Positions 1 through 6,330 of a DNA stretch of 9,904 nt are shown one piece after another. Each line of letters begins with the position of its first letter. Position 1 is the first letter of the stretch. The notes under the pieces were generated by a model. The model worked only from the letters and a program-made list of their open reading frames with translations. It had not been told where the DNA came from and did no database searches. The position numbers and the translations under genes were made by a program. Origin of the DNA: CAYMSF01 sp964542255 (GTDB lineage: Bacteria > Verrucomicrobiota > Lentisphaeria > Victivallales > Victivallaceae); assembly GCA_964542255.1 (NCBI GenBank), contig CAZITV010000081.1:1-9904 (forward strand), given 5' to 3'.

Positions 1-364
1 AGACGTGATTGACGCGAAAAACGGCGAGCGGTTCACATGGCGGCGGCGAAGAGAGCACTTCGATTCCTCCCTTGGCACTTTTTATGTACCAGGTGAAAGC
101 ATATTCGGATTGTTCATAGTTGCTGGTAATAGCGGGATTGTGTTGTTCAAGATAATCAGATTCCTCGTCGGAGAGGTCGGTTAACTTTTCCATAGCGAAC
201 TCACGCATTTTATCGATGGAGCAGCGCGGGTCCTGGAGTTCGGCAAATTTACGTTTCATATCATCCTGAAATTGTTCACTGGCCGAAGGCTGATGAGTGC
301 AACCGCAGAGTGCGGTTACGGCAGCGGCAATTGATGCGGCGGCAATCCAACGCTTAAAATTCAT
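1..364 (-). CDS. Putative lipoprotein of unknown function, partial (3' end outside window)
   Basis: An open frame of 121 codons starts at ATG 364-362 and runs off the left edge without a stop. The N-terminus is a lipoprotein signal: MNFKRW, an alanine-rich hydrophobic stretch (residues 7-19) and the lipobox LCGC, with the lipidated cysteine at residue 22. Signal peptidase II, encoded by lspA in this same window, would be expected to process it. The mature part seen so far is soluble and acidic-polar (QDDMKRKFAELQDP, then TDLSDEESDYLE) and ends near EVLSSPPPCEP. I recognise no domain. The start lies inside the end of the upstream PHP gene (ATGAATTTTAA, 11-base overlap), so the two are probably co-transcribed and translationally coupled. 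The lipoprotein call rests on the signal peptide only; the function is unknown. Confidence 0.75.
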   Translation of the reverse strand, partial: MNFKRWIAAASIAAAVTALCGCTHQPSASEQFQDDMKRKFAELQDPRCSIDKMREFAMEKLTDLSDEESDYLEQHNPAITSNYEQSEYAFTWYIKSAKGGIEVLSSPPPCEPLAVFRVNHV

Positions 365-1238
365 ACTGCACCTCTTTTTTTTGTATTAACGCTTTTTTTC
401 TGGCAATCATATGTTCAAGCAGGCTGAATGGTATATCCAGTCCGCCATTACCCACACCCGGCAGCACTCCGGGACTATTGTCGCCGTGAAAATCACTGCC
501 GCCTGAAACAACCAGATTAAACTCTGCGGCTAAATGCAGTAAAATCTTGGTCTGTTCGCCGTTAAACAAGGTATAATAAGCCTCAACGCCGTCCAATCCC
601 AGTGGAGCCAGTGCATTAAGCCCGCGCCGTCCCCAGGATTTTTCATTGTGGTTGCGGTATATCGGATGTGCCCAAACGGCGATACCGTTGGCAGCGTGAA
701 TAGCGGCGATGGTTTCTGCTGGTGAGGGAAGCCGGCGCGGACAATATCCAGGACGGCCGCGTTTCAAGCAGCAGTCAAAAACATCCTGCAGGGTATTGAA
801 GCCGTATTTATCCTTGATTACTTTAGCGAAGTGCGGTCTGCCGATGACTTCACCGCGGGACACTGACTGAATTTCTTCCAGAGAAACTTTATATCCGGTA
901 GCCGCCAGACGTTCGATAACCGCTAAATTGCGTTCATGCCGATCTGCCCGGATTTTGGTCAAAAATTCTCCCAGCACCAGATTTTCCCATTCAATAAACA
1001 GTCCGAGAATATGGATTTCGCGGTGTTCCAGCATACAGGAAATTTCAACTCCCGGTATTGCCAAAATCTCCGGATGTTTTGCCGCTGCCTGAATGAATTC
1101 CGGAATGCCGGCGGTCGTATCGTGGTCAGTCAAAGCAACGGCCGCCAATCCAGCGGAAGCCGCCAAATCAATCAGTTCCACTGGCGGCAAGGTTCCGTCC
1201 GAGACACTGCTGTGCAAATGCAAATCTATTTTTTTCAA
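354..1238 (-). CDS. PHP-domain phosphoesterase (RNase AM / 3',5'-nucleotide bisphosphatase family, TrpH/YciV-like)
   Basis: A 294-residue protein of the PHP (polymerase and histidinol phosphatase) superfamily, close in length to E. coli YciV/TrpH (about 293), a metal-dependent 5'-3' exonuclease and 3',5'-bisphosphate phosphatase. The metal-ligand set looks complete: DLHLHS (H7, H9) with D14, TDHD (H39), GVEI (E65), H76, AHP (H191) and GSDFHG (D249, H251), plus the insert-region GRPHF (H136). It is probably cytosolic and acts on RNA ends or nucleotide products such as pAp. There is no ATG start. Two TTG codons are available: 1244-1242 touches the AAGGGA ribosome site directly, while 1238-1236 lies 6 bases after it, so I chose 1238. 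An in-frame TAA upstream excludes a longer protein. It leads a two-gene unit with the lipoprotein downstream. The family is confident; the exact substrate is inferred. Confidence 0.9.
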   Translation of the reverse strand: MKKIDLHLHSSVSDGTLPPVELIDLAASAGLAAVALTDHDTTAGIPEFIQAAAKHPEILAIPGVEISCMLEHREIHILGLFIEWENLVLGEFLTKIRADRHERNLAVIERLAATGYKVSLEEIQSVSRGEVIGRPHFAKVIKDKYGFNTLQDVFDCCLKRGRPGYCPRRLPSPAETIAAIHAANGIAVWAHPIYRNHNEKSWGRRGLNALAPLGLDGVEAYYTLFNGEQTKILLHLAAEFNLVVSGGSDFHGDNSPGVLPGVGNGGLDIPFSLLEHMIARKKALIQKKEVQYEF

Positions 1239-1429
1239 TATCAATCCCTTGGATCTTTTGCGTTAAATGTTTTATCCCTCAGCCTCCATCAGTCCCGGGG
1301 TCAGCCACCTAAGTGACAATTTACTGCGGATTTGCACTATTAGCAACCTTTTGATTGAAAAAAGCTTAAATAATGCTAATTTACTAGGAATTAGAAAAAT
1401 AACCGGTTTTTGTTTTGTATAGTAATTTT
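1239..1429. other. Gene-free stretch between the divergent PHP gene and the structured RNA
   Basis: No reading frame here resembles a protein. The stretch must hold the promoter of the PHP gene (minus strand), but I see no convincing -35/-10 pair for it. A small inverted repeat, CTAATT at 1376-1381 and AATTAG at 1389-1394, lies upstream of the RNA candidate. TATAGT at 1418-1423, immediately preceded by TG, is a plausible -10 element for that RNA on the plus strand, though no good -35 accompanies it. Confidence 0.4.
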
Positions 1430-1674
1430 AAGTTGAGGTTTGGGTTGCCTGAGCGGAACATCCCCCCGCGGTTATGTAATCAACCGGCAATACAAAAAGC
1501 ATCTCCAACGGCAGAAGTGCCGCGGTTATTTTGAGATGGATTCTAAATTGTAATGTTGAGCTCCCGTCAAAGGTACGCCGGGAGAGCTTGTGGGTGGTGT
1601 ACAGCCCCGCTCACATGCTGCAGGTTTATTAATAATAGCGCTGATTTCAAAAATATCTTTTGAATAGTTTTTTT
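1430..1674 (+). ncRNA. Structured non-coding RNA, 6S-RNA-like candidate
   Basis: This stretch has no protein-like frame but folds extensively. A long closing helix joins TGAGCGG (1450-1456) to CCGCTCA (1607-1613), and ACATCCCCC (1458-1466) to GGGTGGTGT (1592-1600) with one mismatch. Enclosed are three hairpins: CGGTT/AACCG (1469-1473/1482-1486), CATCTC/GAGATG (1500-1505/1533-1538) with a nested CGGCA-GAAG-TGCCG (1509-1522), and CTCCCG/CGGGAG (1561-1566/1579-1584). An intrinsic terminator follows at 1646-1674 and a -10-like TATAGT precedes it at 1418. The 5' arm GCCTGAGCGGAAC resembles the pRNA-template strand of E. coli 6S RNA (CCCTGAGCCGATA), and the 3' arm GTGTACAGCC resembles its GGTTACAGCC. 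I therefore favour 6S RNA (ssrS), the regulator of sigma70 RNA polymerase. The branched interior is less typical, so a different ncRNA or a cis-acting leader remains possible. Ends are approximate. Confidence 0.5.
1646..1674 (+). terminator. Intrinsic terminator after the structured RNA
   Basis: A perfect 7-bp stem, TTCAAAA (1646-1652) with TTTTGAA (1658-1664), has a 5-base loop. It is followed after three bases by seven consecutive T (1668-1674). The stem is AT-rich and so weak, but the T-run and position fit a Rho-independent terminator for the RNA and separate it from the dksA-lspA-miaA promoter. Confidence 0.5.
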
Positions 1675-1696
1675 ATGAAGTTTGCAGATTTTTTGC

Positions 1697-1705
1697 TGTT
1701 ATAAT
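1697..1705 (+). promoter_or_regulatory. Extended -10 promoter for the dksA-lspA-miaA operon
   Basis: TGTTATAAT carries a consensus TATAAT (1700-1705) preceded by the extended -10 TGn motif. There is no good -35 hexamer at 16-18 bases, which is common for extended -10 promoters. Transcription would start near 1712, leaving a leader of about 100 bases before dksA. The position just after the upstream terminator supports the call. Confidence 0.5.
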
Positions 1706-1812
1706 ACGGTCAGGGTGCAGCAGTACTACACAAAAGCATGACGCATAATTTCGGCCAAGCACGCAGATTTCTCAAAAAAATGAAATTAGCACAATGTTAG
1801 GGAATTTTAAAC

Positions 1813-2226
1813 ATGGGCAAGGCAAAATCTATAGATGTTTCGCGTTTCACCGGAAAAAAGAAAAAAAGTTATGAGGCTTTGACTCAGCTTCGCGATAATT
1901 TGCTGTGTCAAATGCAGACGTTGCGTGATGACGCGCTGGATTGCTCCAGCTCTGATAAACGCGGTATTACCACGCACATGGCTGAACTCGGCAGTGATAA
2001 TTCCAGACATGAAATGGATGTTCAACTGTTGACAGAAGAAGGCAATATGCTGGAGCTGGTAGAAGCAGCAATTAACCGCCTGCTGAATGACGAATACGGT
2101 ATCTGCAGCGACTGCTGCAAAGCAATTTCCGATGCCAGACTTGAAGCCAAACCATATACAGATTATTGTATTAACTGCAAAAGCATTCGTGAAAATAACA
2201 GCGGGATGAATCCAAATCTTGATTAA
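1813..2226 (+). CDS. dksA: DksA/TraR-family C4 zinc-finger transcription factor
   Basis: A 137-residue protein of the DksA/TraR family, which binds RNA polymerase through its secondary channel and tunes transcription, in some bacteria together with ppGpp. The basic N-terminus (KGKAK-type, KKKK at 15-18) leads into an antiparallel coiled-coil region (about 18-92). Its tip carries HMAELGSDN, the form I associate with PVC-group members rather than the DxxDxA tip of E. coli DksA. The C-terminal zinc finger has all four cysteines: C98-x2-C101 and C119-x2-C122, with the family motif ARLEAKPYTDYC between. An AGGGA ribosome site lies 9 bases before the ATG. It is first in an operon whose next gene, lspA, starts inside its last codons. 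The family is sure; the symbol is by homology and a paralogue role is possible. Confidence 0.88.
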   Translation: MGKAKSIDVSRFTGKKKKSYEALTQLRDNLLCQMQTLRDDALDCSSSDKRGITTHMAELGSDNSRHEMDVQLLTEEGNMLELVEAAINRLLNDEYGICSDCCKAISDARLEAKPYTDYCINCKSIRENNSGMNPNLD

Positions 2227-2773
2227 ATTATTCAAAAAATGTGAACTGGGCAGCCGCGATGAAAAAAGAGTAATCAATTTAGCGCTCGGTCTCGGCTGCC
2301 TGTTAATCGTGCTCGACCAAATAACAAAAATCGCAGTGGAACACTGCATCCGGCTGGGTGAACGCATTCCCGTCATCACCGGCTGCTTTAATTTAACCTT
2401 TATCACCAATAAAGGCGCAGCATGGGGAATTTTTCATGGCTACGGCTGGCTGCTGCTGATTATAGCAGTGCTGGTGGTGGTGGCAACTATTATTTTTATG
2501 CAGTGGCTGACTGAAGGCTGGAGTGAACGCTACTATGCGTTATTCGTTATTATCAGCGGGGTAATTGGCAATTCGATAGACCGGATGTGGCGCGGCGAAG
2601 TCGTGGACTTTCTGGATTTTTATGCAGTTGACTGGCATTGGCCGGCATTCAATGTTGCCGACTCCGCGATCTGCGTCGGCGTCGCCATCTATTTTATTTC
2701 AGTTTTTTCCCGCCCGCTAAAAGATACCAAAAATAGCGCAGAACAACTTGATTATGACCAGCCCGGTTCATAA
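2219..2773 (+). CDS. lspA: Lipoprotein signal peptidase (signal peptidase II)
   Basis: A 184-residue integral membrane aspartyl protease that removes signal peptides from diacylglyceryl-modified prolipoproteins. Four hydrophobic segments (about 19-40, 75-97, 105-120, 146-164) match the four-helix LspA topology. The family boxes are clear: LDQITK at 32-37, NKGAAWG at 64-70, GNSIDR with catalytic D121, VVDF, and FNVAD with catalytic D148. It is slightly longer than E. coli LspA (164) because of a polar N-terminal tail and a C-terminal extension. The only usable start is TTG 2219-2221, overlapping the end of dksA by 8 bases (TTGATTAA). An in-frame TGA at 2207-2209 blocks extension, and the nearest ribosome-site-like GGGA is 12 bases upstream, so translation probably depends on coupling to dksA. 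Confidence 0.95.
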   Translation: MIKLFKKCELGSRDEKRVINLALGLGCLLIVLDQITKIAVEHCIRLGERIPVITGCFNLTFITNKGAAWGIFHGYGWLLLIIAVLVVVATIIFMQWLTEGWSERYYALFVIISGVIGNSIDRMWRGEVVDFLDFYAVDWHWPAFNVADSAICVGVAIYFISVFSRPLKDTKNSAEQLDYDQPGS

Positions 2774-3698
2774 TATTTCCGACGTACCACTCCTGGTCAT
2801 TATGGGGCCAACCGCCAGCGGCAAGAGTGCTCTGGCGCTGCACTTGGCGCAAACCTTCAACGGCGAAATCATCTCTGCCGACTCAATGCAGATTTACCGC
2901 GGCCTGGATATCGGCACTGCCAAACCGCTGCCCAATGAGTTGGCTGCCGTACCCCATCATCTAATCAGCGTCTTTGATTTTAATCAGCGGGTTGATGTCT
3001 ATACTTTTGTTGAACTGGCAGTCGCTGCCATCAATGATATCCGTCAACGTGGAAAACTGCCAGTTATCGCCGGCGGCACCGGAATGTATCTGCATGCGCT
3101 GCTCTATGGCATTGATGAACTGCCCGGCGACCGCATCCTGCGCGGGCAACTGGATCAGGAGTATGATAATGATGCCGGGTTTGCGGCATTAAAAGAATTA
3201 ATGTGCCAGCGCGACCCGGCGGCCTTTGTGCTATGGCAGTCAAACCGGCGCAAACTCATCCGCGCGCTGGAGGTTTTGGAACTGACCGGTCAATCTATCA
3301 CCACGCTGCACTCCGGTAAAAATAAAACGCTGAAATACCCGGTAACCGCGTGGAAACTTGAACGCGACCGGGATGACTTAAAAGCGATAATCGCCAAACG
3401 TGCCAAAATCATGCTGGCCAGCGGATGGATTGAAGAGGCCGAGGCGGCAATCAGCAATGGTCTGCTGCAATCTCCTACCGCGCGCCAGGCAATCGGTTAC
3501 CGTCTTATTGCTGAATATCTTAACGGCGGCATAAATTATTCGGCGCTGGAAGAACGCATTACCACTGTAACCTGGCAATTTGCCCGGCGGCAGATCACCT
3601 GGTTTAAACATCAGCATCCTGAGGCAGAAACTGTTAAACTGCCTGCCGAATATAAACTGCTCGAAGAAAAGCTTTATGGCAGTATGGATTGGTACTGA
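2754..3698 (+). CDS. miaA: tRNA dimethylallyltransferase
   Basis: MiaA adds the dimethylallyl group to N6 of A37 in tRNAs that read codons starting with U, the first step of (ms2)i6A synthesis. The 314-residue protein matches the usual length (316 in E. coli). Visible motifs are the P-loop GPTASGKS (18-25), SADSMQIYRGLDIGTAKP (about 41-58) with the family aspartate, VPHHLIS, the GGTGMYLHALL segment, and NRRKLIRALEV in the core. I chose ATG 2754 over the TTG two codons upstream (2748). The gene overlaps the end of lspA by 20 bases and has no obvious ribosome site, so coupling to lspA is likely. The gene ends at TGA 3696-3698. The same frame stays open for 46 more codons to a TAA at 3837-3839, which I do not include. 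Confidence 0.96.
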   Translation: MTSPVHNISDVPLLVIMGPTASGKSALALHLAQTFNGEIISADSMQIYRGLDIGTAKPLPNELAAVPHHLISVFDFNQRVDVYTFVELAVAAINDIRQRGKLPVIAGGTGMYLHALLYGIDELPGDRILRGQLDQEYDNDAGFAALKELMCQRDPAAFVLWQSNRRKLIRALEVLELTGQSITTLHSGKNKTLKYPVTAWKLERDRDDLKAIIAKRAKIMLASGWIEEAEAAISNGLLQSPTARQAIGYRLIAEYLNGGINYSALEERITTVTWQFARRQITWFKHQHPEAETVKLPAEYKLLEEKLYGSMDWY

Positions 3699-3806
3699 TG
3701 CGTCAACCGGGCTGTTGTGGAGGCTTATGGAGCAGACAAGTCGGACACCGCCGAATCGGCTGAACTGCTCTCTCGCGCAAGGTGGGATCCTGCTTCGCGG
3801 AGGGGG
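3699..3806. other. Short gap between convergent miaA and panE, no clear terminator
   Basis: A GC-rich linker between two convergent genes. It contains an imperfect hairpin around CGCGCAAGG (near 3774-3782) and CTTCGCG (3793-3799), but no T-run on either strand, so I cannot call an intrinsic terminator. A GGAGG sits three bases before ATG 3727, but the resulting frame (39 codons to TAG) is not protein-like. Confidence 0.4.
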
Positions 3807-4727
3807 TTATTGGATATTATCGTTTACCGCGCGCAGTAAAGCGTAGATGGTATGGAGCTGCGGCACAGCTAGATTATGCTTGCCGGCATTGCGCAAGATA
3901 TTGCCCACAATCGCCTCCACTTCAATTTTTCTGCCGTTTTCATAATCAAGCAGCATACTGGTTTTGTATGGGGGGAAATTTCTGGTATATTCGAGATTGC
4001 GTTCGATAATATCTTTAGGCAACCGTTTCCCGCAGGCTTCCGCAACGATACAGACTTCGTGCATAATGGCGGCGCTCAGTTCGACCAAATATTGGTCATT
4101 CATAATCTGGCGGGTATCTATACCGCCGGCAAGGATGGAAATTGGATTAAACGGCGCGTTCCAAACCAGCTTTTCCCAGCGGGTCTGGACAATGTCGCGA
4201 ACTGTCTCACAACAAATTTTGGCACGATGACATAGTTCCGCAAACTCATTCAACTTTGCGCTCTGCTGTTTAGGCGGGTAAACACCGACGCGAATTCTGC
4301 CGGCACCTTGGTGTGATATTTCACCCGGAGTAAACCGGCTTACGCCGATATATGCAATTGCACTCAGCAATTCATTATCTGGAAACGCTTTTACCAGCGG
4401 CTCTTCGACATCAATGCCATTTTGTATAAGGAGAACCACCGTATTTTTTTTAACCGCGGGACGAATTAACTCTGCCAAGTCTATTTCCGGCAAAGCTTTC
4501 GTCGCAATGAGCACCAGGTCGGCGCAATCAGGATAATCCCGCACCTCGCGATAGACTCCAGACGGGGTAAAATGAAAGTCGCCGTCAATGCTTTTGACCG
4601 CATAGCCGCTCTGCTTAATGGCGGCATAATCGGAACGGCAAACCACCGCGACTTCCGCGCCGCTTTGTGCCATTCTGCCGCCAAAATATCCGCCAACCGC
4701 ACCCGCGCCAACTACCAATATCTTCAT
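3807..4727 (-). CDS. panE: 2-dehydropantoate 2-reductase (ketopantoate reductase family)
   Basis: A 306-residue NADPH-dependent reductase of the ApbA/PanE family, which converts ketopantoate to pantoate in pantothenate (CoA) synthesis. The N-terminal Rossmann motif is GAGAVGGYFGG (7-17). The family catalytic positions are recognisable: N103 in IQNG, K186 in WEKLVWN, and E269 in GRKIEVEAIVG, followed by the alpha-helical C-terminal domain. The length fits the family (about 300). Two ATGs are possible. ATG 4727 lies 6 bases after a GGTGA ribosome site, while ATG 4733 is too close to it, so I chose 4727. It stands alone, convergent with miaA. Family members also reduce other 2-oxo acids, so the exact substrate is inferred. 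Confidence 0.88.
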   Translation of the reverse strand: MKILVVGAGAVGGYFGGRMAQSGAEVAVVCRSDYAAIKQSGYAVKSIDGDFHFTPSGVYREVRDYPDCADLVLIATKALPEIDLAELIRPAVKKNTVVLLIQNGIDVEEPLVKAFPDNELLSAIAYIGVSRFTPGEISHQGAGRIRVGVYPPKQQSAKLNEFAELCHRAKICCETVRDIVQTRWEKLVWNAPFNPISILAGGIDTRQIMNDQYLVELSAAIMHEVCIVAEACGKRLPKDIIERNLEYTRNFPPYKTSMLLDYENGRKIEVEAIVGNILRNAGKHNLAVPQLHTIYALLRAVNDNIQ

Positions 4728-4866
4728 AACCATTCACCGTCTTGCTTTAATATTACGAGCGATTATCATAATTTAACCAGCGCAATTGACAAATCAACTT
4801 ACTCTTTGTAAAAAAACATCAGTCGTTATCCATAGTTTTATTGTTTTTATAAACATAAAAATAGGC
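4728..4866. other. AT-rich spacer between panE and the tandem repeats
   Basis: A gene-free stretch upstream of divergent panE. It holds the plus-strand promoter candidate at 4786-4814. A formally open frame on the plus strand (4786-4968) continues into the tandem repeats, but its product is repeat-derived and not a convincing protein. The panE promoter (minus strand) should also lie here; GATAAT- and TAATAT-like elements occur, but none with a good -35. Confidence 0.4.
4786..4814 (+). promoter_or_regulatory. Candidate sigma70-type promoter reading toward the repeats and ATPase remnant
   Basis: A perfect -35 TTGACA (4786-4791) and a weak -10 TAAAAA (4809-4814) are separated by 17 bases. It would drive the stretch with the tandem repeats and the truncated ATPase gene. 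The region is AT-rich, so chance matches are possible. Confidence 0.35.
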
Positions 4867-4953
4867 AATTACCTATATTCTGTTACATTGTTTCTCAAAA
4901 ATTACCTATATTCTGTTACAATATTTCTCAAAAATTACCTATATTTTGTTACA
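4867..4953 (+). repeat. 33-bp tandem direct repeat, 2.6 copies
   Basis: The unit begins AATTACCTATATTCTGTTAC and is repeated with an exact 33-base period at 4867-4899, 4900-4932 and 4933-4953 (partial, 21 bases). The first two copies differ at two or three positions near TTACATTGTTTC / TTACAATATTTC; the third changes TTCTG to TTTTG. Since 33 is a multiple of three, an open frame across the array gives an 11-residue repeat (NYLYSVTLFLK), which I take as incidental. The array ends 44 bases before the start of the ATPase remnant, so the units may be protein-binding sites (iteron-like) controlling that gene. That role is inference. Confidence 0.85.
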
Positions 4954-4997
4954 TTATTTATATGTTAAATATCCGGTTAATATGAAAGGCATACTTT

Positions 4998-5120
4998 ATG
5001 TTTGAGCGCAAAATAAATGATTATATTAAAGAGCGGAAGGTAAAACGAAAACGCAAACCGCTAATTATCAGAGGAGCCCATAATCAACCCGGACTGATTG
5101 CTTCTACAGCAGCGGCGTGA
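4998..5120 (+). pseudogene. Truncated N-terminus of an AAA ATPase (AAA_14 / DUF4143-type) gene
   Basis: A 40-codon frame, ATG 4998 to TGA 5118-5120, has an AAAGG ribosome site about 8 bases upstream. Its first 29 residues, MFERKINDYIKERK then KRKRKPLIIRGA, match the typical N-terminus of AAA_14/DUF4143 ATPases, where RKPLIIRGARQVGKT leads into the Walker A P-loop. Here the match stops after RGA (about position 5081) and continues as HNQPGLIASTAAA to a stop, so the P-loop, the ATPase core and the C-terminal domain are all missing. The final 17 bases overlap the 3' end of thiI on the other strand. I read this as the surviving 5' end of a gene lost by deletion against thiI. A small functional peptide is less likely. 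Homology rests on a short match from memory. Confidence 0.6.
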
Positions 5121-6330
5121 TCGTAACTACTTCAATCTGTTCAATAATCTCATCAATAAGCCGGTCATATTCGGGTATTACCGCCTCTTCACTCTCGGCG
5201 CGGTGAATGGTTACCGCTGTCGAAGGCGATGTCGGGGCGAAGACTGTACAACTGTCCGGAACCTGCTCTTTGGAAATTTCAAATGCACCGATGTGCTCAG
5301 ATAAAGTTACCGCTTCACTTTTATCCATTCCAGCCAGCGGACGGATAACCAGCATCCGGACAGCATAGTTAATGGTGTTCATATTGACAATGGTCTGGCT
5401 CGCCACCTGACCGATGCTTTCGCCGGTGAGCAGTGCCTTGCTGCCGCTGCGCAGCGCGACCTTTTCCGCAATGCGCAGCATCGCGCGGCGGTAGAGGACG
5501 GTACGTATCCGCGGGGTGCAGAGATCGCGGATAAGTTTTTGTACCGGCGCCAAATTGCACAGATAAAGTTTGCCGGGACGCTGAAAATGGTTGAGCAGTC
5601 CGGCAAGTTTTTTAACTTTATCAATAGTTGCCGGAGGTGTGTACGGGTCGCTGTGAAAAGTGATATAATTAACCAGACAACCGCGTTTCATTGCCATATA
5701 GCAGGCTACCGGCGAGTCAATGCCGCCGGAGAGCAGCGCCAGTACCGGCGGGTTGCTTCCTGCCGGCAAACCGCCGGGACCGCGGCAAGTTTTGTAGAAA
5801 ATGAAAGCGAATTTATCCCGGATTTCGCAGCCGATGGTAATTTCCGGAGTGGTCAAATTGACTTTGATATGTTCGCGGGGATATTTGTCACCGATGACAG
5901 TTGCGAGACGGATTTCAATTTCTTTGGACTGCAGCGGGAAAGTTTTATCACTGCGCGAGGCACGAATTCTGAACGCCGCGGTTTTGCCGGCAGCGATTAA
6001 CGGCGCGAAAAAAACATCCGCGCTGCTGTCAACCGCCTGACAAACCGTTTCAATCTCGGGTGAACACATAATTACCGGAGAAAAAGATTCCAAGCCAAAT
6101 GCTTTGACTAACTGGCGTTCAGCAAAGTTGATCTCTTCACTGGTAAACGGCAGCCGCTGACGGTGTTGAACCCAAACCCGCCCGCGGATACGCGATATCT
6201 TCAAATTGGGAATTTCAGCCAGTAAACGGTAAAGATTTTCAATCAGCAGCAGTTCAAACTGTGAACGGTTATTACCTTTAATGGCAATTTCGTTATAGCG
6301 GCAGATAATAGCATTATAACTGATAATCAC
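5104..6330 (-). CDS. thiI: tRNA 4-thiouridine synthase ThiI (short form, no rhodanese domain)
   Basis: ThiI adenylates and thiolates U8 of tRNA and in many bacteria also supplies sulfur for the thiamine thiazole via ThiS. The 408-residue protein has an N-terminal ferredoxin-like part with YNEIAIKG (12-19), a THUMP domain (about 60-170) and the PP-loop AMP-forming domain with SGGIDSP (201-207), LLTGESIGQVASQT (300-313) and the DSCTVFAP segment with the family cysteine C361. It lacks the C-terminal rhodanese domain of E. coli ThiI (482 residues), as in the Bacillus type, so sulfur must come directly from a cysteine desulfurase. The start is GTG 6330-6328, overlapping the pdxB stop by 4 bases (GTGA). 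It is the last gene of the DUF1805-pdxB-thiI operon. Confidence 0.94.
   Translation of the reverse strand: MIISYNAIICRYNEIAIKGNNRSQFELLLIENLYRLLAEIPNLKISRIRGRVWVQHRQRLPFTSEEINFAERQLVKAFGLESFSPVIMCSPEIETVCQAVDSSADVFFAPLIAAGKTAAFRIRASRSDKTFPLQSKEIEIRLATVIGDKYPREHIKVNLTTPEITIGCEIRDKFAFIFYKTCRGPGGLPAGSNPPVLALLSGGIDSPVACYMAMKRGCLVNYITFHSDPYTPPATIDKVKKLAGLLNHFQRPGKLYLCNLAPVQKLIRDLCTPRIRTVLYRRAMLRIAEKVALRSGSKALLTGESIGQVASQTIVNMNTINYAVRMLVIRPLAGMDKSEAVTLSEHIGAFEISKEQVPDSCTVFAPTSPSTAVTIHRAESEEAVIPEYDRLIDEIIEQIEVVTITPLL

Noticed and set aside
936..1316. 126-codon plus-strand frame opposite the PHP gene
   Set aside because: It is antisense to a protein with a complete set of family motifs, and its own product has no recognisable features.
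1430..1674. tmRNA, RNase P RNA or SRP RNA
   Set aside because: None of their signature sequences is present (no tRNA-like acceptor ends, no GGAAAGUCC-type P4 segment, no GGAAGG/AGCAGC SRP loop).
1807..2409. 200-codon minus-strand frame opposite dksA and lspA
   Set aside because: It covers two well-supported genes on the other strand; the product is low-quality and spans an operon junction.
4867..4953. CRISPR array
   Set aside because: The repeats are directly tandem with no spacers, and no cas gene is nearby.
4786..4968. 60-codon frame across the tandem repeats
   Set aside because: The frame stays open mainly because the 33-bp repeat is a multiple of three; there is no ribosome site and the product is a repeat-derived hydrophobic string.
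5539..6000. 153-codon plus-strand frame inside thiI
   Set aside because: It is a shadow of the ThiI frame, whose PP-loop and THUMP domain are intact.
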